From Herbaspirillum sp. AP02 (GTDB taxonomy: Bacteria > Pseudomonadota > Gammaproteobacteria > Burkholderiales > Burkholderiaceae_D), in NCBI RefSeq assembly GCF_015767275.1, contig NZ_JADWMY010000006.1, positions 186,001-250,000 of the forward strand: 64,000 bases of DNA, in the 5' to 3' direction. The position numbers and the translations under genes are program-made. Under the pieces are notes generated by a model, which was not told where the DNA came from, ran no database searches, and worked only from the letters and a program-made list of their open reading frames with translations. Positions 17,749 through 26,145 of the stretch are shown here, in pieces (position 1 is the first letter of the stretch; each line of letters opens with the position of its first letter).

Positions 17749-18642
17749 TCAGGGGTGGCGCTGCAAGGCCAGGATCAGCTCCCGCGTATGCCCCGGCATG
17801 CCCTCCAGCCCGCGTACGCAGATCAGCAACTGGCGGCGGCTCCAGCCGTCGCTGAGCGGGATGGCGCGGATATCCATATGGCCGGTGCTGGCCAGGGCCG
17901 CCGTTTCCGGTATCACCGCCACGCCCACCTGATGCTCGACCATGCGGCAGATGCCGTCGAAGCTGCGCAGCCGCACCCGGTATTGCAGCCGCCGGCCGGC
18001 GCGCGTGGCGTGGCCCGATAGGTGCTGTTGCAAGGCGCTGTCGCCGGACAGGCCGACGAAATCCTCCCCCAGCAGTTCACTGAAGGCCAGCGACTTGCGG
18101 CGGGCCAGCGGATGCTTTTTCGACAGCACGGCCACCAGGTGATCCTGGCGGAACGGATAGGTCTGCAGCGGGCCACTGTCGATGGAATCGGCGATGATGC
18201 CGACATCGGCCACCCCATCCACCACGGCCTGCACCACCTCGTAGCTCAATTTTTCTTCCAGTTCGATATCGGTATGCGGATGCTGCGCCAGGAAGCGCGC
18301 CAGCACTTCCGGCAGGAATTCGGTCATGGCCGAGGTATTGCACAGCAGTCGGATGTGTCCCTTCAGGCCCTGCGCATACTGGCCCAGTTCATCGCGCAAC
18401 TGTTCCATCTGCTGCGCCATCATGCGTGCGTGATGCGCCAGGGCGCGCCCGGCGTCGGTGGTCTGCACGCCGCGCCGGCCGCGCTCCAGCAGGGGCGTGC
18501 CCAGGGCGTCCTCCATATTGCGGATGCGGGCGCTGGCCGATGCCAGCGCCATGTGGGCACGGGCGGCACCGGCGGTGATGCTGCCGCTCTCGATGACGTA
18601 GAGGAACAGGCGCAGGTCGGATAGTTCGAATCGGTTGCTCAT
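17749..18642 (-). CDS. LysR-family transcriptional regulator
   Basis: 297 residues with an N-terminal winged helix-turn-helix (LRLFLYVIESGSITAGAARAH, then SARIRNMEDALGTPLLERG) and a substrate-binding domain with GHIRLLCNTSAM and VGVAVIPETAALA. The start at 18642 gives the usual short lead into the helix-turn-helix; a frame extending to 18672 adds only ten residues. It is divergent from the TSUP permease gene, so autoregulation and control of that transporter are plausible, as is usual for LysR proteins. The inducer is unknown. Confidence 0.9.
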   Translation of the reverse strand: MSNRFELSDLRLFLYVIESGSITAGAARAHMALASASARIRNMEDALGTPLLERGRRGVQTTDAGRALAHHARMMAQQMEQLRDELGQYAQGLKGHIRLLCNTSAMTEFLPEVLARFLAQHPHTDIELEEKLSYEVVQAVVDGVADVGIIADSIDSGPLQTYPFRQDHLVAVLSKKHPLARRKSLAFSELLGEDFVGLSGDSALQQHLSGHATRAGRRLQYRVRLRSFDGICRMVEHQVGVAVIPETAALASTGHMDIRAIPLSDGWSRRQLLICVRGLEGMPGHTRELILALQRHP

Positions 18643-18809
18643 GGTATTGGATCGAAGGTCGGCAATCGGCAAGGGCGGGGCAGGGGCAGCCGGATTGTGC
18701 CTTCGGTCAGGCCGAAGGCTGCCTAAGTGTATTCCACATTTCCAGAGCCGGCCGAGGCTGGCAGACTGAACGCCTTGCAGTGAGAACTTCTTCGACTTTC
18801 CCTTCCGCC

Positions 18810-19595
18810 ATGGCCAGCCTGTTTTCCTTCTTCGACATGAATGCCACCGTGCTGGCCGTGAGCCTGGCGGTGTTCCTGCTGGCCGGCTTCGTCAAGGGCG
18901 TGATCGGCCTGGGCTTGCCGACGGTGGCAGTGGGTCTGCTGAGCCTGGTGATGTCGCCGGTGCAAGCGGCGGCCTTGCTGATCGTGCCATCGATGGTCAC
19001 CAACGGCTGGCAGTTGGCCACCGGTGGCGCCTTCCTGGTGCTGGCGCGGCGCCTGTGGGGCATGCTGGCCGGCATCGTGGTGGGTACCCTGGCCGGCAGC
19101 GGTCTGATGGGGGGCGACGGTGGCCGCCGTGCCGTCGTCGTTCTGGGCCTGGCGCTGATGGTGTATGCCATCGCCGGCCTGGCGGCATGGACGCCGAGCG
19201 TACGGGCCGGGCAGGAGCGCTGGTGGTCGCCGGCCATCGGGCTATTGACCGGACTGGTGACGGCCGCCACCGGTGTGTTCGTGATCCCCGCTGTCCCCTA
19301 TCTACAGGCGCTGGGCTTGCAGCGCGACCAGTTGATCCAGGCGCTGGGCTTGTCCTTCACGGTCTCCACCCTGGTGCTGGCGGTCAACCTGGGGCAGGGC
19401 GGAGCCTTCAGCGGTGGCGTAGGCTGGGCCTCGCTGCTGGTGCTGGTGCCGGCATTGCTGGGCATGGCGATCGGCACCCGGGTGCGCGGCATGGTGCGTG
19501 CAGCCAGCTTCCGCCGCGCCTTCTTCATCGGCTTGCTGCTGCTGGGCCTGCATCTGGCCTGGCCCATCACCGATCTCGCGGCATGGTGGCGATGA
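18810..19595 (+). CDS. TSUP (TauE/SafE) family membrane permease
   Basis: Integral membrane protein of about 261 residues with roughly eight hydrophobic helices. Family members export or import small organic anions such as sulfoacetate, sulfite or thiosulfate. The two family half-repeats are seen as GFVKGVIGLGLPTVAVGLLSL near the start and GLLTGLVTAATGVFVIPAVPYLQALG in the middle. The start is uncertain: GTG at 18780, ATG at 18810 (chosen) or ATG at 18837. It is divergent from the LysR gene. The substrate cannot be predicted. Confidence 0.88.
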   Translation: MASLFSFFDMNATVLAVSLAVFLLAGFVKGVIGLGLPTVAVGLLSLVMSPVQAAALLIVPSMVTNGWQLATGGAFLVLARRLWGMLAGIVVGTLAGSGLMGGDGGRRAVVVLGLALMVYAIAGLAAWTPSVRAGQERWWSPAIGLLTGLVTAATGVFVIPAVPYLQALGLQRDQLIQALGLSFTVSTLVLAVNLGQGGAFSGGVGWASLLVLVPALLGMAIGTRVRGMVRAASFRRAFFIGLLLLGLHLAWPITDLAAWWR

Positions 19596-19855
19596 GGCCG
19601 CCGACCAGAGCCGGCTCGGTCTGGCGGATCGAAGGGCCGAAGCAGCAGTTGCCCGGCGAAGTGCATGTCTATGCCTGGCTGGATGGCTGCATGATTGCCA
19701 TGCTTGATTGTGAGTTACGTGACAGTCAAGGTTTGAAATTACGTATGGCCTATGTTTCGCCACCCTGGCGTGGCTCGGCCGTGCTGCGCGAGATGCTTGC
19801 GGTCCTCAAGCCGTGTTACCGACCGATCGCCCTGCGTCGTTCACGCAGGCGCTGA
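19592..19855 (+). CDS. Small hypothetical protein overlapping the TSUP gene
   Basis: 87 residues starting at an ATG that overlaps the TSUP stop codon (ATGA). The middle, GEVHVYAWLDGCMIAMLDCELRD, looks like a normal beta-rich protein. The C-terminus is very basic (RRSRRR). I do not recognise a family. The stop-start overlap and plausible composition favour a real gene translated after the permease, but conservation is needed to be sure. Confidence 0.45.
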   Translation: MRPPTRAGSVWRIEGPKQQLPGEVHVYAWLDGCMIAMLDCELRDSQGLKLRMAYVSPPWRGSAVLREMLAVLKPCYRPIALRRSRRR

Positions 19856-20007
19856 GTGCAAGGACTGAGATTTCCGATGCAGTCCACTTCCATGATGCAC
19901 TGCGCAAACCAGCGCACTGCAGGGCGCGCGGGTTCACGATGATGGTGCGTATGGCCCGCTGTTTCCAAGTTTTCGTGATCGCTGGATGGGCGCCCGCTTA
20001 AGACCCT

Positions 20008-20271
20008 TCAGGAAGAGGAGCGGTCCTTCGCAGTGGACGGCGACTCGCATTTCACGGAACGGTCATGTTCCCCGTCTTCCTTGCGGGTGGCTGTCAATTT
20101 CTTCATATTTTGACGATTCCGCTTGCGTTGCGGCGTACCCATCAGGTATAAAACAACGGTCAGAGGAATTATCCCGTACAGCAGGAAAGTGGCGACGCCA
20201 GCGATCGCTGACTGTTCGGTGATCGACATCATGAAGACGACGTAGAGCCATGCGATAGCGACGATATACAT
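20008..20271 (-). CDS. Small two-helix membrane protein of unknown function
   Basis: 87 residues: helix 1 (YIVAIAWLYVVFMMSIT), a short polar turn, helix 2 (GVATFLLYGIIPLTVVLYLMG), then a hydrophilic basic tail beginning PQRKRNRQ. Similar small proteins next to phaC or elsewhere are, as far as I recall, common in Burkholderiales without a known role. The frame continues upstream through the antisense of phaC, but only this segment looks protein-like. The ATG at 20271 lies 57 bases from the divergent phaC start, so both must share a very short promoter region. Confidence 0.72.
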   Translation of the reverse strand: MYIVAIAWLYVVFMMSITEQSAIAGVATFLLYGIIPLTVVLYLMGTPQRKRNRQNMKKLTATRKEDGEHDRSVKCESPSTAKDRSSS

Positions 20272-20328
20272 GGTGAGATGGCGCTTCGAGACAAACCGTA
20301 AAGATACGCGAAAATTGCAGATCCGAGC

Positions 20329-22155
20329 ATGAACAAGCAGAATCCGCAGCAACTCTCTCCCGATGTATCCGCGTGGCTGGCACAGATGTCCGATCCGAAG
20401 TTCTGGACCTCGCTGCAGTCCCAATTCCAATCCCAGTTCGAACAGTTCAGGTCGCATCTGCCGCCCATGCCGCAGATGCCGCACATGGCTGGCATGCCGC
20501 CCGGTGCCGGTCAGATCGATCCGACGCTGCTGGCCAGGCAATTGGGCGAGATGGGCGCCACGCTCGATCCCGCCGATGTGGCCCGCCTGCAGCAGGACTA
20601 TACCCGCGAGTTCGGTGAGCTGTGGCAATCGATGCTGGCGGCCAAGGTGCCGGCCATCACTGACCGCCGCTTGTCGGCGCCGGCCTGGCAGGAACATCCT
20701 TACTTCGCATTCCAGGCCGCTGCCTACCAGCTCAATTCGCGCTTCCTGCTGGCCATGACCGATGCGGTCAAGGGCACCGAGAAGGTGAGGCACAAATTGC
20801 GTTTTGCGGTGCAGCAGATGATCGATGCGATGTCGCCGGCCAACTTCCTGGCCACCAACCCGGTGGCTCAGCAGAAGATCATCGAGACCCGCGGCGAGAG
20901 CCTCACCAAGGGCATCGCGCAATTGCTGGCCGACCTGCAGAAGGGCCATGTGTCGCAGACGGACGAGACCGCCTTCGAAGTCGGGCGCGACGTCGGCGCC
21001 AGCGAAGGCTCGGTGGTCTTCGAGAGCGAGCTGTTCCAGCTGATCCAGTACAAGCCGCTGACCAAGACCGTGCATGCGGTGCCGTTGTTGATCGTGCCGC
21101 CCTGCATCAACAAGTTCTACATCCTCGACCTGCAGCCGCAGAATTCGCTGGTGCGCTATACGGTGGAGCAGGGACACACCGTGTTCCTGATTTCCTGGCG
21201 CAATGCCGATGAGGCGGTCGAGGCAGCGACCTGGGACAACTACGTCGACGACGCCGTGGCGCGTTCCATCCACATCGTCCAGGAAATCAGCAAGCAGCCG
21301 CAGATCAATGCCCTCGGTTTCTGCGTGGGCGGTACCATCCTCTCCTGCGCGCTGGCGCTGCTGGCGGCCCGTGGCGAAGATCCGGTGGCCAGCCTGACGC
21401 TGTTGACCACCTTCCTCGATTTCTCCGACACCGGCGCCATCGACGTCTATATCGACGAGATGCAACTGGCCCTGCGCGAGCAGATGATCGGCCAGCGCGG
21501 CCTGATGGCCGGACGCGATTTCGCCAGCGCCTTCTCCAGCCTGCGTCCCAACGACCTGCTGTGGAACTACGTCGAATCCAATTACCTCAAGGGCGAGAAG
21601 CCCAGCGCCTTCGATCTGCTGTACTGGAATGCCGACAGCACCAACCTGCCCGGTCCCATGTTCTGCTACTACCTGCGGCACATGTATCTGGAGAATGCGC
21701 TCAAGGAACCGGGCCGCCTGACCGTGGGCGGTGAGCAGATCGACCTGCGCAAGATCAGTGCTCCGGCCTTCATCTATGCTTCGCGCGATGATCACATCGT
21801 GCCCTGGAAGTCAGCCTATGCCTCGTTGGACCTGATCAACGCCGGCAAGCGCAGCAACAACCGTTTCGTGCTGGGCGCGTCGGGCCATATTGCCGGGGTG
21901 ATCAATCCGGCCTCCAAGAACAAGCGCAATTACTGGACCAACGACAAGGCCCGCGCCGGCGCCGATGCTGATGCATGGATGGCCGGTGCCAGCGAGCATC
22001 CCGGCAGTTGGTGGGGCGAGTGGGCGGCCTTCCTGGCCAAGCATGGCGGGCGCAAGGTAGCCGCGCCCAAGGCACCGGGTTCGACCCGCTACAAGCACAT
22101 CGAGCCGGCACCGGGACGCTATGTCAAGGTCAAGGCCGACCAGTTGGTGGCCTGA
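20329..22155 (+). CDS. phaC: PhaC, class I poly(3-hydroxyalkanoate) synthase
   Basis: Polymerises (R)-3-hydroxyacyl-CoA into PHA at the granule surface. The 608 residues fit class I (about 590 plus). The N-terminal oligomerisation region includes a Gln/Met/Pro-rich stretch at about residues 25-60. The catalytic core holds the lipase-like box GFCVGGT with the nucleophilic Cys, the Asp in YASRDDHIVPW and the general-base His in GASGHIAGVINP. It is followed by phaB after 254 bases. The third classic gene, phaA (beta-ketothiolase), is not in the window. Confidence 0.96.
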   Translation: MNKQNPQQLSPDVSAWLAQMSDPKFWTSLQSQFQSQFEQFRSHLPPMPQMPHMAGMPPGAGQIDPTLLARQLGEMGATLDPADVARLQQDYTREFGELWQSMLAAKVPAITDRRLSAPAWQEHPYFAFQAAAYQLNSRFLLAMTDAVKGTEKVRHKLRFAVQQMIDAMSPANFLATNPVAQQKIIETRGESLTKGIAQLLADLQKGHVSQTDETAFEVGRDVGASEGSVVFESELFQLIQYKPLTKTVHAVPLLIVPPCINKFYILDLQPQNSLVRYTVEQGHTVFLISWRNADEAVEAATWDNYVDDAVARSIHIVQEISKQPQINALGFCVGGTILSCALALLAARGEDPVASLTLLTTFLDFSDTGAIDVYIDEMQLALREQMIGQRGLMAGRDFASAFSSLRPNDLLWNYVESNYLKGEKPSAFDLLYWNADSTNLPGPMFCYYLRHMYLENALKEPGRLTVGGEQIDLRKISAPAFIYASRDDHIVPWKSAYASLDLINAGKRSNNRFVLGASGHIAGVINPASKNKRNYWTNDKARAGADADAWMAGASEHPGSWWGEWAAFLAKHGGRKVAAPKAPGSTRYKHIEPAPGRYVKVKADQLVA

Positions 22156-22409
22156 AGAATCAGCCAGCCGGCCAGGGGAGGTCCCAGAAGCCGGCGGCGA
22201 TGATGAAAAGAGGGCGGTGATCCGGCAGGCCGGAGCCGCCGACAGAGAGAGACGGTCGGTGTCGCATCCGCGGCGGTGCCGGCCAGACCAATACAGGGAA
22301 GCCGGTCAATACATGGCCTCCCGACCAATGCGGCGCAAAGCAGACTCGAAACAGGGGTAACAGGCAGCAGTTGGAACCCCAATAATCATCATCCAATAGG
22401 AGGCAGCAA

Positions 22410-23150
22410 ATGAGCAAGCGTATCGCATATGTGACCGGTGGCATGGGCGGCATCGGGACCGCCATCTGCACCCGTCTGTGCAAGGACGGCTACACCGTGG
22501 TGGCCGGTTGCGGCCCCAATTCCACCCGCAAGGATACCTGGCTGGCTACCATGCGCGGCCATGGCTTCGACATCCATGCCTCCGAAGGCAATGTCTCCGA
22601 CTGGGAATCCACCAAGGCCGCCTTCGAGAAGGTGCGCGCCGAGATCGGCGAAGTGGACGTGCTGGTCAACAACGCCGGCATCACCCGCGACGGCCAGTTC
22701 CGCAAGATGAGCAAGGCCGACTGGGATGCGGTCATCGACACCAACCTGAATTCGCTCTTCAACGTCACCAAGCAGGTCATCGAAGGCATGTGCGAGCGCG
22801 GTTTCGGCCGTATCGTCAACATCTCCTCGGTGAACGGCCAGAAGGGCCAGTTCGGTCAGACCAACTACTCCACCGCCAAGGCCGGCATCCACGGCTTCAC
22901 CATGGCGCTGGCGCAGGAAGTGGCGACCAAGGGCGTGACCGTCAACACCGTCTCGCCGGGCTATGTCGGTACCGACATGGTGCGCGCCATCCGTCCGGAG
23001 GTACTGGAAAAGATCGTCTCCGGCATCCCTGTCAAGCGTCTGGGCGAGCCGGAGGAAATTGCCTCCATCGTGGCCTGGATCTCCTCTTCCGAAGGCGGCT
23101 ACGCCACCGGTTCGGACTTCTCCCTCAACGGCGGCCTGTACATGGGCTGA
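22410..23150 (+). CDS. phaB: PhaB, NADPH-dependent acetoacetyl-CoA reductase
   Basis: Short-chain dehydrogenase that reduces acetoacetyl-CoA to (R)-3-hydroxybutyryl-CoA, the PhaC substrate. The 246 residues show the nucleotide-binding GGMGGIG, NNAGITRDG, the catalytic Ser in NISSVNGQKG, and YSTAKAG with the Tyr/Lys pair. EVATKGVTVNTVSPGYVGTDM follows. The sequence closely resembles Cupriavidus PhaB. A strong ribosome site (AGGAGG) lies eight bases before the ATG. The 254-base gap after phaC contains no gene. Confidence 0.96.
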   Translation: MSKRIAYVTGGMGGIGTAICTRLCKDGYTVVAGCGPNSTRKDTWLATMRGHGFDIHASEGNVSDWESTKAAFEKVRAEIGEVDVLVNNAGITRDGQFRKMSKADWDAVIDTNLNSLFNVTKQVIEGMCERGFGRIVNISSVNGQKGQFGQTNYSTAKAGIHGFTMALAQEVATKGVTVNTVSPGYVGTDMVRAIRPEVLEKIVSGIPVKRLGEPEEIASIVAWISSSEGGYATGSDFSLNGGLYMG

Positions 23151-23455
23151 TTCCCATTGCTGCAGCTGGCGGGCCGCACGGCCGCCCGCTGCGGCCATCG
23201 GCGGAGAATTTCTCCGCACTGCACGATCAGGCTCCCCATTGTCTGTCTTCCCCCCTATAATGGCTTGCGTTGCTGCCCTGCAAAAGGACCGCAACCGCGT
23301 CGCGAGGACGACGCAAGCTGCACCACAGTAGAAGAAGCAAGGAGAGGACAGCATCAATGTCCCGGACGCCCGCGGGTCGGGAACGCATCGAAGCGGCCCG
23401 CACCGCTGCAAACCAAGGCCGGCCAACGGCTGCAATGAGAGAGACTGGACTTCAG
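23151..23455 (+). promoter_or_regulatory. phaB-phaR intergenic region with a perfect -10 box
   Basis: TATAAT at 23256-23261 is a perfect -10 hexamer, preceded by a GC-rich imperfect hairpin just after phaB (about 23161-23195). No convincing -35 at 16-18 bases is seen. AAGGAGAGGA near 23339 followed by ATG at 23357, in frame with phaR, could be an alternative, longer phaR start. Together these suggest phaR has its own promoter here. Confidence 0.5.
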
Positions 23456-24016
23456 ATGACTACTGCAAAAAATTCGGCAGATCGCTTGATCAAGAAATAC
23501 CCCAATCGCCGTCTTTACGACACCCAGACCAGTTCCTACATCACCTTGACCGACGTCAAGCAACTGGTGCTGGACAATGAGGAATTCACCGTGGTCGATG
23601 CCAAGAGCGGCGACGACCTGACCCGCAGCATCCTGCTGCAGATCATCCTGGAAGAAGAGTCGCATGGTGCGCCGATGTTCTCCAGTGCCGCACTGTCGCA
23701 GATCATCCGCTACTACGGCCATGCCATGCAGGGCATGATGGGCAACTATCTGGAAAAGAATATCCAGACCTTCATCGACATCCAGAACAAGCTGGCCGAA
23801 AATTCCAAGGGCTTCTACGAAGGCAAGCCCTTCAGCCCGGAGATGTGGACCCAGTTCATGAATGTGCAGGGGCCGATGATGCAGGGCATGATGAGCAACT
23901 ACATCGAGCAGAGCAAGAACCTGTTCATCCAGATGCAGGAGCAGATGCAGAGCCAGACCAAGAACATGTTCGGCACCTTCCCCTTCGGCGCCACCCCGCC
24001 GGACCAGAAGAAGTAA
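23456..24016 (+). CDS. phaR: PhaR, polyhydroxyalkanoate synthesis repressor
   Basis: DNA- and PHB-binding repressor that senses PHA and controls phasin and pha gene expression. It begins MTTAKNSADRLIKKYPNRRLYDT, the conserved PHB accumulation regulatory domain. Two accumulation-associated repeats follow (RSILLQIILEEESHG and the Met/Gln-rich C-terminal helices). At 186 residues it matches family length, which is why this start was preferred to in-frame ATGs at 23357 and 23435. The C-terminal half is rich in Met and Gln, suited to binding hydrophobic polymer. Confidence 0.92.
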   Translation: MTTAKNSADRLIKKYPNRRLYDTQTSSYITLTDVKQLVLDNEEFTVVDAKSGDDLTRSILLQIILEEESHGAPMFSSAALSQIIRYYGHAMQGMMGNYLEKNIQTFIDIQNKLAENSKGFYEGKPFSPEMWTQFMNVQGPMMQGMMSNYIEQSKNLFIQMQEQMQSQTKNMFGTFPFGATPPDQKK

Positions 24017-24044
24017 AGCGGCCGGACAAAAGCTGCCCGACCCG

Positions 24045-24072
24045 ACGGCCCCGCGTGGGCCGTTTCGTTTTT
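24045..24072 (+). terminator. Intrinsic terminator after phaR
   Basis: ACGGCCC (24045-24051), loop CGCGT, GGGCCGT (24057-24063), then TTCGTTTTT. It lies 29 bases after the phaR stop and before the rimO promoter region. Confidence 0.8.
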
Positions 24073-24212
24073 CTGGCGCGCCAGACCGGGCATGACCCGA
24101 AAACAGGCGCAAGTGGGCGGACGATGTACAATAGCGCCCTGATTTTTAAAGCATTTTTCGCTTTTTCCCGTATTTTCGGTCGCTTGCGGCCCGTCTCACT
24201 GAGCCATCTGCC

Positions 24213-25589
24213 ATGTCCAATCCATCCTCTCCCGCCAGCCCGGCCCTGCCCAAGGTCGGTTTCGTCTCCCTCGGCTGCCCCAAGGCACTGGTCGATTCCG
24301 AACAGATCCTGACCCAGTTGCGGGCCGAAGGCTATGACACCGCCAAGTCCTATGACGGCGCCGATCTGGTGATCGTCAATACCTGCGGTTTCATCGATGC
24401 GGCTGTGCAGGAGTCGCTGGACGCCATCGGCGAGGCGTTGAGCGAAAACGGCAAGGTGATCGTCACCGGTTGCCTGGGTGCCAAGAAGGACGCCGAGGGT
24501 GACGACATCATCCAGAAGATTCACCCCAAGGTCTTGGAAGTGACCGGTCCGCACGCGGTGGGCGAGGTGATGCAGGCGGTGCACAAGCACCTGCCCAAGC
24601 CGCATGCCCCCTTCATCGATCTGGTGCCGCCGCAGGGCGTCAAGCTCACGCCCAAGCACTTCGCCTACCTGAAGATTTCCGAAGGCTGCAACCACCGCTG
24701 CAGCTTCTGCATCATTCCCTCCATGCGCGGCGACCTGGTTTCGCGTCCCATCGCCGATGTGATGCTGGAGGCCGAGAACCTGTTCAAGGCCGGGGTCAAG
24801 GAACTGCTGGTGATCTCGCAGGACACCAGCGCCTATGGCGTGGATGTGAAGTTCCGTACCGGCTTCTGGAATGGCAAGCCGGTCAAGACCCACATGACCC
24901 AACTGGTGGGGGCGCTGGGTGAACTGGCCCAGCAGTATGGCGCCTGGGTGCGTCTGCACTACGTCTATCCGTATCCGCACGTGGACCACATCATCCCGCT
25001 GATGGCGGAAGGCAAGATCCTGCCTTACCTGGACGTGCCATTGCAGCACGCCCACCCGGATGTGCTCAAGCGCATGAAGCGCCCGGCCAACGGCGAGAAG
25101 AACATCGAACGCATCCAGGCCTGGCGCGCCATGTGCCCGGACCTCACGATCCGCTCGACCTTCATCGCCGGTTTCCCCGGCGAGACCGAAGCGGAATTCG
25201 AATACCTGCTGGACTTCCTCAAGGAAGCCGAGATCGATCGCCTGGGCTGCTTCGCCTATTCGCCGGTGGAAGGCGCCACCGCCAACGAGATCGCCAATCC
25301 GGTACCGGAAGAAGTGCGCGAAGAACGTCGTGGCCGCGTCATGCAACTGCAGGAAGAGATTTCCAAGAAGCGCCTGCAGGCCAAGGTCGGCAAGACCTTG
25401 CGCGTGCTCATCGACGAAGTGGACCGCAACGGCGGGACCGGCCGCACCTATTCGGATGCGCCTGAAATCGACGGCGTGGTCTACGTGAAGCCGCCTTTCG
25501 AACCGCATCGCAAGCTGGAAGTCGGACAATTCGTGGATGTGCGCATCACGGCCGCCGATGCCCATGACCTGTGGGGCGCCGCCGAGTGA
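24213..25589 (+). CDS. rimO: RimO, ribosomal protein S12 methylthiotransferase
   Basis: Radical-SAM enzyme that methylthiolates Asp88 of ribosomal protein S12. The 458 residues have the N-terminal UPF0004 domain with three cluster cysteines ([28 protein letters not shown]), the radical-SAM triad CNHRCSFC, and a C-terminal TRAM domain from about 385. [13 protein letters not shown] and [13 protein letters not shown] are typical of RimO rather than MiaB. Start ATG at 24213; a short Ser/Pro lead precedes KVGFVSLGC. The stop overlaps the next gene's GTG. Confidence 0.96.
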   Translation: MSNPSSPASPALPKVGFVSLGCPKALVDSEQILTQLRAEGYDTAKSYDGADLVIVNTCGFIDAAVQESLDAIGEALSENGKVIVTGCLGAKKDAEGDDIIQKIHPKVLEVTGPHAVGEVMQAVHKHLPKPHAPFIDLVPPQGVKLTPKHFAYLKISEGCNHRCSFCIIPSMRGDLVSRPIADVMLEAENLFKAGVKELLVISQDTSAYGVDVKFRTGFWNGKPVKTHMTQLVGALGELAQQYGAWVRLHYVYPYPHVDHIIPLMAEGKILPYLDVPLQHAHPDVLKRMKRPANGEKNIERIQAWRAMCPDLTIRSTFIAGFPGETEAEFEYLLDFLKEAEIDRLGCFAYSPVEGATANEIANPVPEEVREERRGRVMQLQEEISKKRLQAKVGKTLRVLIDEVDRNGGTGRTYSDAPEIDGVVYVKPPFEPHRKLEVGQFVDVRITAADAHDLWGAAE

Positions 25590-26017
25590 AGGCGCAGCGC
25601 TTGCTGATGCGCAGCCTGCTGGCGGCGGTGCTGTCCTGCGCGGTCATCGTGCCGGCACCGACCTGGGCAGCCAGGCCTGGGCCTGCCGCCAACGCACCGG
25701 AGGGGTCGTTGCAACAGCTGCTGATGACGCATGCGCTGGTGCTGCGCGGCCAGATCGATGGCCGCGACATCCAGCTTTCGCTGCAACCCAAGAAGAACGA
25801 GGACGGTGTGGAAGGGCGTTATTTCTTCTTCGGTGGCTCACCTGACATCCTGGTCGCCGGTGAGGTCGAGGGCGATGATTTCATCATGGAAGAATCGGTC
25901 AATGGCAAGGACGTCTCGGGCCAGTGGGAAGGGCATCGGCAGGGCCAGTCCATCACCGGTACCTGGTCCAGCGCCGACGGTGCCGTCACCAAGCCCTTCG
26001 CGCTGCAGCTTCCCTGA
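25586..26017 (+). CDS. Small exported protein of unknown function
   Basis: 143 residues starting with GTG in a GTGA overlap with the rimO stop, the best reason for this start. A signal peptide is clear ([24 protein letters not shown]). The mature part is beta-strand-like with repeated Gly/Asp turns: [34 protein letters not shown] and [17 protein letters not shown] do not recognise the family. It is translationally coupled to rimO but has no evident functional link. Periplasmic location is inferred. Confidence 0.75.
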   Translation: MKAQRLLMRSLLAAVLSCAVIVPAPTWAARPGPAANAPEGSLQQLLMTHALVLRGQIDGRDIQLSLQPKKNEDGVEGRYFFFGGSPDILVAGEVEGDDFIMEESVNGKDVSGQWEGHRQGQSITGTWSSADGAVTKPFALQLP

Positions 26018-26086
26018 TTTCCAGCAGATCCTTCCTGGCGCGTTCTGATTCCCTGACGCCCGCTTTCGGTGTCGGCAGGCTGCGCG

Positions 26087-26132
26087 TATAGTGATGCCTT
26101 TGCGCGCAGCTCCCCGCTGCGCGTCTCGTTTT
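26087..26132 (+). terminator. Leader hairpin before the lyase gene, possible terminator with a -10-like site
   Basis: CGCGCAGC (26103-26110), loop TCCCC, GCTGCGCG (26116-26123), then TCTCGTTTT. It lies just before the GTG at 26146. A TATAGT at 26087-26092 precedes it. It may end the rimO transcript, or sit in the leader of the next gene. Confidence 0.5.
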
Positions 26133-26145
26133 CAGAGGCAGAACC

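Noticed and set aside
20272-21795. Most of a 595-codon frame antisense to phaC
   Set aside because: Only its last 87 codons (20008-20271) look like a protein; the rest mirrors phaC.
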